This document shows, piece after piece, positions 4,952 to 9,262 of a stretch of DNA of 9,262 nucleotides; the first letter of the stretch is position 1; every line of letters begins with the position of its first letter. The stretch covers positions 1-9,262 of the forward strand of contig PFNU01000069.1 in assembly GCA_002792135.1 (NCBI GenBank). The letters are read 5' to 3'. The translations under genes were made by a program, and so were the position numbers. The stretch is from a bacterium (Candidatus Torokbacteria) CG_4_10_14_0_2_um_filter_35_8. Its GTDB lineage: Bacteria > Patescibacteriota > GCA-2792135. The notes under the pieces were generated by a model. That model did no database searches and had not been told where the DNA came from. It was given only the letters and a program-made list of their open reading frames with translations.

Positions 4952-5605
4952 GTGGGTCACAAAGTAAATCCAATTAGTTTTAGATTAGGAAAGTTACAGT
5001 CTTGGAAATCAAAATGGTTTGCCAGGAAAAATTTTGCTTTTCTTTTAGAAGAAGATATTAAACTTCGAGATTTTATAGAGAAGAAATTAAAAAGTGCTGG
5101 TATTTCTCGAGTTGAAATTCTGCGTTCTTCAAATAAAGCTACTTTTGTAATAAAGTCTTCAAGGCCTGGTGTTGTTATTGGACGAGAGGGAGCAGGTATA
5201 GAGGAATTACGCAAAATATTAAAAAAGAAAATGCAAGATCCAAAAATAGAAGTTAAATTAGACATTGAGGAAGTTCGTACTCCTTGGCTTGATGCTAGCT
5301 TAGTTGCCCAAAATATTGCAGAGCAGATAGAGAAGAGAGTAAATTTTCGCAGGGTAATGAAGACTGCTTTAAGACAAGTGATGGAAGTAGGCGCTAGAGG
5401 AGTAAAGATCATGGTAGCAGGGAGACTTAATGGAGCAGATATGGCAAGAACAGAGTGGCTGACTGAGGGACGACTTCCTCTTCAGACTTTACGTGCTGAC
5501 ATTGATTTTGGCAAAGAAGAGGCTGACACTAAATACGGTAAGATAGGAGTAAAAGTTTGGATATATAAGGGGGAAGTTTTCACTAGAGAGAGAAAAGGAA
5601 CTTAA
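4952..5605 (+). CDS. rpsC: 30S ribosomal protein S3
   Basis: S3 forms part of the mRNA entry channel and the ribosomal helicase. The start is a GTG giving the family N-terminus GHKVNPISFRLG, which fixes the start. The KH domain GxxG loop is VIGREG (75-80) with AGIEELRKIL after it. The C-terminal domain has NFRRVMKTALRQVM (131-144; R133, R134 and K137 correspond to the basic helicase residues R131, R132, K135 of E. coli), GARGVKIMVAGRLNGADMAR, and LPLQTLRADIDFG, ending IGVKVWIYKGEVF. At 217 residues it lacks the longer tail of the E. coli protein (233). The stop TAA is followed by 275 nt of repeats before L16, the longest gap in the window. Confidence 0.98.
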   Translation: MGHKVNPISFRLGKLQSWKSKWFARKNFAFLLEEDIKLRDFIEKKLKSAGISRVEILRSSNKATFVIKSSRPGVVIGREGAGIEELRKILKKKMQDPKIEVKLDIEEVRTPWLDASLVAQNIAEQIEKRVNFRRVMKTALRQVMEVGARGVKIMVAGRLNGADMARTEWLTEGRLPLQTLRADIDFGKEEADTKYGKIGVKVWIYKGEVFTRERKGT

Positions 5606-5658
5606 AAGCTAGGAACATAAATAAAGGTGAACAGATTAGATAGGAAATCCTAAGCACT

Positions 5659-5700
5659 AAACAAATCCTAAATTCCAATTTCCAAAATCCAAAATAATTT
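5659..5700 (-). repeat. 42-nt dispersed repeat, copy B (inverted relative to 1282-1323)
   Basis: Its reverse complement matches 1282-1323 at 40 of 42 positions. TCC triplets recur at 7-8-nt spacing inside it, so it is also a period-7 array. It lies in the non-coding S3-L16 gap. Confidence 0.8.
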
Positions 5701-5741
5701 GTTCTGAATTTTGAATTTAGATATTAGAATTTGTTTAGCCC

Positions 5742-5758
5742 GGCACGTAATACGTGCC
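5742..5758. repeat. Perfect hairpin GGCACGT-AAT-ACGTGCC
   Basis: A 7-bp perfect stem with a 3-nt loop stands in the middle of the S3-L16 gap. No U-run follows. A related hairpin with the same CGTATTACG core is found after rpsH (9157-9173). Confidence 0.75.
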
Positions 5759-5771
5759 CCGTAGTACATGC

Positions 5772-5878
5772 TTTAGGATTTAGTATTTGGGATTTAGGAT
5801 TTTACTAGCTTGAATTCTAGTAAGTAACTCGATAATCTAATATCCTATTCCCTACAACCCAATCCCTAACCCCTAACA
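5772..5878. repeat. Opposed period-7 arrays directly upstream of rplP
   Basis: Four TTTAGGA-type units in exact 7-nt steps (5772-5799) are followed, after 37 nt, by six CCTANNN-type units in exact 7-nt steps (5837-5878) in the opposite orientation. The second array ends 2 nt before the rplP ATG, so here the repeat itself forms the leader and no Shine-Dalgarno motif is present. Confidence 0.85.
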
Positions 5879-5880
5879 AC

Positions 5881-6297
5881 ATGCTTTTTCCGAAGAAAGT
5901 AAAACATAGAAAATGGCAAAAAGGTAGAAAGCGATTCTCCGGTGTTGCCCAAAGAGGAAGCCAAATAAGCTTTGGAAGTTTTGGATTGAAAGCATTAGAG
6001 AGAAAATGGGTAACTTCAAGACAAATAGAGGCGTCTCGCCGAGCAATGACTCGTTCCGTACACAAAGGAGGAAAAATTTGGATTCGTGTTTTTCCTGATA
6101 GGCCGGTTACAACCAAAGGAGCAGAAACGCCTATGGGAAAAGGAAAAGGTGCTGTAGAACACTTTGTTGTTCCCATAGAGCCCGGAAGAATAATTTTTGA
6201 AATAGATGGAGTGCCAGAAGATGTAGCAAGAGAAGCTATGAGACTCGCATCGCATAAGCTACCAATAAAGACTAAATTTATAATCAAAGAGAGTTAA
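5881..6297 (+). CDS. rplP: 50S ribosomal protein L16
   Basis: L16 helps shape the A site and tRNA accommodation on the 50S subunit. The 138-residue product has the family start [15 protein letters not shown], the segment [48 protein letters not shown] (26-73), then [26 protein letters not shown] (85-110). The residue before MGKGKG is proline, where E. coli has the arginine hydroxylated by YcfD (R81), so that modification is not expected. Length equals the family norm (136). The start is set by the conserved N-terminus. L29 follows 5 nt later, opening the compact, repeat-free part of the cluster. Confidence 0.98.
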   Translation: MLFPKKVKHRKWQKGRKRFSGVAQRGSQISFGSFGLKALERKWVTSRQIEASRRAMTRSVHKGGKIWIRVFPDRPVTTKGAETPMGKGKGAVEHFVVPIEPGRIIFEIDGVPEDVAREAMRLASHKLPIKTKFIIKES

Positions 6298-6302
6298 ACG
6301 TT

Positions 6303-6536
6303 ATGAACATCAAAGAATTGAAACATAAAAAGAAAAAGGAACTTATAATACTTCTTTCTGAGAAAGAAGAGAATTTATACAAGTTAAGGTTTGAAAAAGA
6401 AATGGGCGCTTCTGATAAGGATACTAATGCCATCAAGAAAGCAAGAAAAGATATTGCACGGATTAAAACATTGCTTTCTTCTATCTCGCGAGATAAAGGT
6501 CAAAATAAAGAAAAGAAAAATTTAAGAAAAAAGTAA
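6303..6536 (+). CDS. rpmC: 50S ribosomal protein L29
   Basis: L29 is a small helical 50S protein beside L23 at the tunnel exit. The 77-residue product has an N-terminal helix MNIKELKHKKKKELIILLSEKEENLYKLRFEKEMG and a second helix with AIKKARKDIARIKTLLS (43-59), matching the two-helix antiparallel fold. About 17 extra Lys-rich residues follow the core (E. coli L29 is 63). It is separated from L16 by 5 nt and from S17 by 11 nt, consistent with cotranscription. Identification rests on the LRFEK segment, the R/K-x-x-I-A-R-I-K-T pattern and position between L16 and S17. A weak GAGAG precedes the ATG. Confidence 0.95.
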   Translation: MNIKELKHKKKKELIILLSEKEENLYKLRFEKEMGASDKDTNAIKKARKDIARIKTLLSSISRDKGQNKEKKNLRKK

Positions 6537-6547
6537 AAGTATAATTT

Positions 6548-6853
6548 ATGGCCAAGGATAATTCTAAAAGGGAACAATCTTCAAAAAAATTACCTTCAGA
6601 AGGAGAAAAAAAAGGGAAGAAAAAAAGAAAAGAATTCAGAGGGATAGTAATATCAGATAGAATGGATAAAACAAGAGTAGTCGAAGTTACAAGAATAAAG
6701 ATTCATCCTATTTATAAAAAGAGGTTTAAAGTATCAAGAAGGTTTAAAGCACATGATGAGAAGAATGAATATAGGAAGGGAGATAAAGTAGTGATCTGTG
6801 AGGTTCGGCCTTTGAGTAAAGAGAAAAGATGGGAAATATTATCTAAATTATAA
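6548..6853 (+). CDS. rpsQ: 30S ribosomal protein S17 with basic N-terminal extension
   Basis: S17 is an OB-fold primary 16S rRNA-binding protein. The core starts about residue 28 with RKEFRGIVISDRMDKTRVVEVTRIKIHPIYKKRFKVSRRFKAHDEKNEYRKGDKVVICEVRPLSKEKRWEI, which contains the family features G-x-V-x-S-D-x-M-D-K-T and H-P-x-Y-x-K. Before it are about 27 polar, Lys- and Ser-rich residues, giving 101 residues against 84 in E. coli. The extension starts at an ATG 11 nt after L29; the next methionine (39) lies inside the core, so this start is favoured although no Shine-Dalgarno sequence is visible. Confidence 0.96.
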   Translation: MAKDNSKREQSSKKLPSEGEKKGKKKRKEFRGIVISDRMDKTRVVEVTRIKIHPIYKKRFKVSRRFKAHDEKNEYRKGDKVVICEVRPLSKEKRWEILSKL

Positions 6854-6865
6854 AAGCGAAGGAAC

Positions 6866-7237
6866 ATGATTCAAGAAGGTACTAAATTAAAAGTAGTTGA
6901 TAATACAGGAGCACAGATTGCCAAGTGTATTCGTATTTTAGGTCACAGGGCAGGAAGTACTGCTGGGATTGGTGATAAGATAATTGTTAGTATCAAAGAT
7001 GCAGACCCCAGAGGGCAGGTAAAAACCCACGAAGTTTGTAGGGCGGTGATAGTACGTACAAAAAAAGAGCTCAGACGTAAAGATGGTTCTTATATTAGAT
7101 TTGATGAAAATGCTTGTGTGATTTTAGACAAAGAGACAGATGAACCAAAGGGCACCAGAGTATTTGGTCCCATTCCTAGAGAGCTGCGAGATGTGGGGCA
7201 CATTAAGATTATTAATCTTGCACCTGAGGTCTTATAA
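6866..7237 (+). CDS. rplN: 50S ribosomal protein L14
   Basis: L14 lies at the subunit interface and contacts 16S rRNA; it is also the binding site of the RsfS silencing factor in bacteria. The 123-residue product is a near-standard member: MIQEGTKLKVVDNTGAQIAKCIRILG, then GDKIIVSIKDADP, VCRAVIVRTKKELRRKDGSYIRFDENACVIL, and GTRVFGPIPRELRD. Length matches the family (about 122) with no extension, unlike many of its neighbours. It starts 12 nt after S17; an AAGGA stands only 2 nt before the ATG, too close for a good Shine-Dalgarno sequence. A 137-nt gap without repeats follows. Confidence 0.98.
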   Translation: MIQEGTKLKVVDNTGAQIAKCIRILGHRAGSTAGIGDKIIVSIKDADPRGQVKTHEVCRAVIVRTKKELRRKDGSYIRFDENACVILDKETDEPKGTRVFGPIPRELRDVGHIKIINLAPEVL

Positions 7238-7355
7238 TTTTTATATATACACTTTTACTTTGATCTTTCTAAATTTAGTAAAGATTGGAAGCCTCAGACA
7301 AAATCCTGAAACTAGAGATGTTTTTCTATAAGCTATGGTATATTTTTACAATTTA

Positions 7356-7361
7356 TATAAT
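7356..7361 (+). promoter_or_regulatory. Possible -10 hexamer upstream of rplX
   Basis: TATAAT lies 13 nt before the rplX ATG in the only long gap (7238-7374) of the compact segment. No -35 box is seen at 17 nt. The gap holds nothing else that I can recognise: no hairpin, array or small gene. A chance match is likely. Confidence 0.18.
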
Positions 7362-7374
7362 GAAATTTTAGTAT

Positions 7375-7695
7375 ATGAAAATTAGAAAGAACGATACAGT
7401 ATTAGTAATATCAGGAAAAGATAGGGGTAAGAAAGGAAAAGTTACCCAGACTTTACCTGAAAAGAAAAAGATAGTGGTAGAAGGGATGAATAAGAGAATA
7501 AAGCATGTTCGTCCGAGAAGAGAGGGAGAAAAAGGCCAACGTGTGGAGATTTTTGCACCTTTTGGCGTTTCTAATGTTAAGCTCGTTTGCGGAAAATGCG
7601 GAAAAGCGACAAGAGTAGGATATAAGATTTTGAAAAATAAAAAAAAGGTGAGAATTTGTAAGGAATGTAGAGAAGTAATTAATATTAAGAAATAA
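7375..7695 (+). CDS. rplX: 50S ribosomal protein L24 with zinc ribbon
   Basis: L24 initiates 50S assembly and lies near the tunnel exit. The KOW motif is at the N-terminus: MKIRKNDTVLVISGKDRGKKGKVTQTLPEKKKIVVEGMNKRIKHVRP. The C-terminal half carries a zinc-ribbon pattern C72-x2-C75 and C95-x2-C98 around KATRVGYKILKNKKKVRI, a known form in many bacterial L24 proteins. At 106 residues it has normal length. The stop TAA (7693-7695) is followed with no spacer by the ATG of rplE, which suggests coupled translation. The start is set by the KOW domain beginning at once. Confidence 0.97.
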   Translation: MKIRKNDTVLVISGKDRGKKGKVTQTLPEKKKIVVEGMNKRIKHVRPRREGEKGQRVEIFAPFGVSNVKLVCGKCGKATRVGYKILKNKKKVRICKECREVINIKK

Positions 7696-8256
7696 ATGAG
7701 TTCTATTTTAAAAGATAAATATAAAAAAGAAATAATCCCTAGATTGAAAGAAACTTTTGGTTATAAGAATGATTTAGCTGTCCCTAGAGTTGAAAAAGTG
7801 GTTGTCTCTGTAGGTCTAGGTGATATTATTAAAAGTAAAAAGAGAGGAGCTTTAGAAAAGGCAGTGGAAAATTTAATGCTTGTAACTGGTCAGAAACCTG
7901 TGTTTACTAGGGCAAAAAAGGCAATCTCAAATTTTAATATAAGAAAGAATGATGTTGTGGGAATGCTGGTTACTTTAAGGAAGGATAGAATGTATGATTT
8001 TCTTTATAGGCTTGCCAATATAGTTTTACCAAGAGTAAGAGATTTTCAAGGTATTCGGTTATCTTCATTTGACGGTCAGGGTAATGTTAGTATAGGTTTA
8101 AAAGAGCATGCTGTCTTTTTAGAGGTAGAATCAGATGATGTAGAAAAAGTGTTTGGGATGCAAGTTACTATTCGTACTAGTGCTAGAGATAATAAGGAAG
8201 GCTTGAAACTGATTAAACTTTTGGGCTTTCCTATAAGAAAAGGTGCTAGGTCCTAG
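7696..8256 (+). CDS. rplE: 50S ribosomal protein L5
   Basis: L5 binds 5S rRNA and contacts P-site tRNA and the 30S head. The 186-residue product has the family features: LKDKYKKEIIPRLKETFGYKNDLAVPRVEKVVVSVGLGD, LMLVTGQKPVFTRAKKAISNFNIRKNDVVGMLVTLR, VLPRVRDFQGI, and the C-terminal VFGMQVTIRTSARDNKEGLKLIKLLGFPIRKG. The ATG abuts the rplX stop codon. E. coli L5 ends FPFRK; here the protein continues GARS before TAG, and those codons plus the stop are exactly the first two units of a period-7 repeat array (8242-8269). The last four residues therefore look like repeat-derived sequence added to a normal C-terminus. Confidence 0.98.
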   Translation: MSSILKDKYKKEIIPRLKETFGYKNDLAVPRVEKVVVSVGLGDIIKSKKRGALEKAVENLMLVTGQKPVFTRAKKAISNFNIRKNDVVGMLVTLRKDRMYDFLYRLANIVLPRVRDFQGIRLSSFDGQGNVSIGLKEHAVFLEVESDDVEKVFGMQVTIRTSARDNKEGLKLIKLLGFPIRKGARS

Positions 8257-8330
8257 GCACCAGGTACTAGTAAGCCTGGGTTCTCCTGATTTTTTTGTGC
8301 TAGCACCTAGCACCTAGGACCTAGTACCTA
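8242..8330. repeat. Opposed period-7 arrays spanning the rplE stop codon
   Basis: Four units (GGTGCTA, GGTCCTA, GGCACCA, GGTACTA) run in exact 7-nt steps from 8242 to 8269, starting four codons before the rplE stop. Four inverted units (CTAGCAC twice, CTAGGAC, CTAGTAC) run at 8300-8327. Positions 8242-8269 can pair with 8301-8328 at 23 of 28 positions, with a 31-nt loop containing a T-run. Confidence 0.88.
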
Positions 8331-8349
8331 AAATATTTTTTTAATTTTT

Positions 8350-8378
8350 CAGCCCTAGGCTAATCCGCCCTGGGAGGA
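8350..8378. repeat. CAGCC/TCCGCC hairpin element before rpsN
   Basis: CAGCC-CTA-GGCTA is followed by ATCCGCC-CTGGGAGGA, a slightly decayed copy of the element at 2130. Its left flank (CCTAAAATA then a T-rich run) matches that of the copy at 4881. Confidence 0.75.
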
Positions 8379-8402
8379 CATTTTTAATTTTTAATTTATC
8401 TT
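8379..8402 (+). repeat. AT-rich leader module before rpsN
   Basis: ATTTTTAATTTTTAATTTA followed by TCTT stands directly before the GTG start. It belongs to the leader family seen before rplW, rpsS, rpsC and rpsH. No Shine-Dalgarno motif is present. Confidence 0.5.
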
Positions 8403-8588
8403 GTGTCCAGAAAAGCTTTAGAACTAAAAGCAAAGAAGAAGCCAAAGTTTTCGACTCGTATTGTGAGGCGTTGCTTTCGCTGCGGAAGAAAAAGAAGATT
8501 TATGAGAAAATTTAATCTTTGCATGATCTGTTTTAGAGAGCTCGCAAGTAAAGGCGAAATCCCCGGCATCACAAAATCAAGTTGGTGA
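8403..8588 (+). CDS. rpsN: 30S ribosomal protein S14, short zinc-binding type
   Basis: S14 is a 30S head protein. The 61-residue product is the zinc-ribbon (type Z, C+) form: C24-x2-C27 and C40-x2-C43 in VRRCFRCGRKRRFMRKFNLC and what follows, then FRELASKGEIPGITKSSW, the standard end. The long zinc-free type is about 100 residues. The start is GTG, giving SRKALELKAKK. The stop is TGA directly after the invariant final SSW, which shows that TGA is a stop in this organism. The TGA also begins a period-7 array. The gene is separated from L5 and S8 by repeat-filled gaps of 146 and 169 nt. Confidence 0.98.
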   Translation: MSRKALELKAKKKPKFSTRIVRRCFRCGRKRRFMRKFNLCMICFRELASKGEIPGITKSSW

Positions 8589-8664
8589 GTTTAGGGGTTA
8601 GGTTTTAGGTGATAGGGATTAGATTATAGAAAAGTTACCCCCTACCCCCTACAACCTTCAGCCT
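8586..8664. repeat. Opposed period-7 arrays after rpsN
   Basis: Six units from TGAGTTT through AGGGGTT, AGGTTTT and so on run in exact 7-nt steps (8586-8627), beginning at the rpsN stop. CCT recurs in 7-nt steps at 8641, 8648, 8655 and 8662 in the opposite sense. Positions 8627-8657 match 4824-4854 (after rplV) at 29 of 31 bases. Confidence 0.85.
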
Positions 8665-8700
8665 CAGGCTGATCCTTCGTAGCCCGCAGGCGAAGGAGGA
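8659..8700. repeat. GC-rich double-hairpin element before rpsH
   Basis: CAGCC-TCA-GGCTG (8659-8671) is followed by a second hairpin with arms TCCTTCG (8673-8679) and CGAAGGA (8691-8697) and a loop holding GCC/GGC. It is a variant of the element at 2130. Its flanks, ACAACCT and AACACCTAAA, are directly joined in the gap after rplV (4848-4864), which looks like an empty site. Confidence 0.78.
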
Positions 8701-8757
8701 AACACCTAAAGTATTTTTTAATTTTTTGATTTTTGATTTTTAAATTTTGAACTTACT
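8701..8757 (+). repeat. AT-rich leader module before rpsH
   Basis: AACACCTAAAG, T-rich runs and TTAAATTTTGAACTTACT end directly before the ATG. The first part matches sequence upstream of the elements at 4881 and 8350. The last part matches the leader of rplW. No Shine-Dalgarno motif is present. Confidence 0.55.
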
Positions 8758-9147
8758 ATGACCGATCCAGTAGCCGACATGCTAACAAGAATAAGAAATG
8801 CTCAAGCTGTTCGTAAGGCAGAGGTGCTTTTGCCATACTCAAAATTTAAATTTAGTATTGCTGAAATTTTGAAGAAAGAAGGATTTATAGAGGAAGTTGA
8901 GAAGATAGAGAACTCTATCCAAGGGAATATTAGAATTACTTTAAAGTATGTTAGTAATAGTCTTGTGATTCGAGGTCTAAAAAAAATAAGCAAGCCAGGA
9001 AGAAGAATTTATATAAAAAAGACTGAAATAAGACCAATAAGGAATAAGCAAGGGATAGCTATTATTTCAAGTTCTGCTGGACTTCTCACAGATAAACAAG
9101 CAAGCAAGAAAGGCGTCGGCGGAGAATTTATTTGCGAAGTATGGTAG
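8758..9147 (+). CDS. rpsH: 30S ribosomal protein S8
   Basis: S8 is a primary 16S rRNA-binding protein and, in E. coli, the repressor of the spc operon. The 129-residue product starts MTDPVADMLTRIRNAQAVRKAEVLLPYSKFKFSIAEILKKEGFI and ends with SSSAGLLTDKQASKKGVGGEFICEVW, both standard. Length equals the family norm (about 130), with no extension. The ATG follows the AT-rich leader module and matches the conserved N-terminus. In E. coli S8 binds mRNA near the start of rplE; here rplE abuts rplX with no leader, so the same arrangement is not evident. L6 would be expected next but lies beyond the window. Confidence 0.98.
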   Translation: MTDPVADMLTRIRNAQAVRKAEVLLPYSKFKFSIAEILKKEGFIEEVEKIENSIQGNIRITLKYVSNSLVIRGLKKISKPGRRIYIKKTEIRPIRNKQGIAIISSSAGLLTDKQASKKGVGGEFICEVW

Positions 9148-9156
9148 ATCTAGCTT

Positions 9157-9173
9157 GTACCGTATTACGGCAC
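9157..9173. repeat. Hairpin with CGTATTACG core after rpsH
   Basis: GTACCGT-ATT-ACGGCAC forms a 7-position stem with one A-C mismatch, 9 nt after the rpsH stop. Its core matches the hairpin at 5742-5758 read on the other strand. Confidence 0.55.
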
Positions 9174-9176
9174 TTG

Positions 9177-9262
9177 TAGGAAGTTAGGAGTTAGTAAATT
9201 CAAAATTCAAAGTTAAAAATTCAAAAATAGGATATTAGGTTATTAGGAAATTAGGATATTAG
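9177..9262. repeat. TAGG arrays and inverted leader-like segment at the window end
   Basis: TAGG/TAGT recurs at 9177, 9185 and 9192. Positions 9196-9228 read on the reverse strand resemble the AT-rich leader modules (TTTTTGAATTTTTAACTTTG). From 9228 TAGG recurs at exactly 8-nt steps (9228, 9236, 9244, 9252, and TAG at 9260), continuing to the window edge. No gene is seen in these 115 nt after rpsH. Confidence 0.7.

Noticed and set aside
7140..7331. 63-codon frame overlapping the rplN end and the following gap.
   Set aside because: It begins inside rplN in another frame and shows no family motif; it is a chance frame.
8270..8300. T-run after the rplE array considered as an intrinsic terminator.
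   Set aside because: No stable GC-rich stem stands directly before the T-run, and the cluster continues with rpsN in the same direction.
8586..8588. TGA of rpsN considered as a recoded sense codon (Gly in Gracilibacteria/SR1).
   Set aside because: It falls directly after the standard SSW end of S14, and no in-frame TGA is found in any other gene here.
4790..8664. Regular repeats considered as a CRISPR array.
   Set aside because: Units are 7 nt with no unique spacers of 30 nt or so, and no cas gene is present.
1..9262. Insertion sequence, phage or defence genes.
   Set aside because: All frames with coding character are ribosomal proteins; no transposase, integrase or nuclease is present.

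Overview
The window is an uninterrupted stretch of the bacterial S10-spc ribosomal protein cluster, all on the + strand and in canonical order: S10 (partial), L3, L4, L23, L2, S19, L22, S3, L16, L29, S17, L14, L24, L5, S14 and S8. All sixteen products are identified from conserved family motifs. The genome is AT-rich, with AGA/AGG arginine codons and long A/T runs. S14 is the short zinc-ribbon form and L24 also carries a zinc ribbon. Several proteins have long basic or low-complexity tails (S10, L23, L22, S19, S17, L29). These traits, with the type of intergenic repeat seen here, suggest a Patescibacteria/CPR bacterium, most likely Parcubacteria-like. That is an inference from style, not a phylogenetic result. 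TGA is used as the S14 stop, so the TGA=Gly code of Gracilibacteria/SR1 does not apply.

The layout is mosaic. From L16 to L5 (5881-8256) the genes are tightly packed (0-12 nt gaps, except 137 nt before L24) and free of repeats. By contrast, the gaps after L3, L4, L2, S19, L22, S3, L5, S14 and S8 are 103-275 nt long (the last runs off the window end), and most are built from a few repeated modules. The recurring modules are: (1) arrays of 7-nt (sometimes 8-nt) units of TAGGNNN type, often starting inside or directly after the stop codon, commonly followed by the same kind of array in reverse orientation so that the pair can fold; (2) short GC-rich palindromes of the CAGCC-GGCTG / TCCGCC-GGCGGA family; (3) an AT-rich leader ending close to TTTACTT just before the next start codon, with no Shine-Dalgarno sequence. 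No gap exceeds 300 nt.

The genes encode proteins of both ribosomal subunits, presumably made from one or a few polycistronic mRNAs. L4, L22 and L23 line or surround the peptide exit tunnel, L2 and L3 support the peptidyl transferase centre, S3 sits at the mRNA entry, and S10, S14, S19 and S3 form the 30S head. No unknown protein-coding system was found. The novelty is in the gaps: modular, apparently mobile or recombining repeats inside an essential operon. These repeats supply stop codons and C-terminal residues to some genes (L5, L22, perhaps L2), and two comparisons inside this window look like occupied versus empty sites of the hairpin element.
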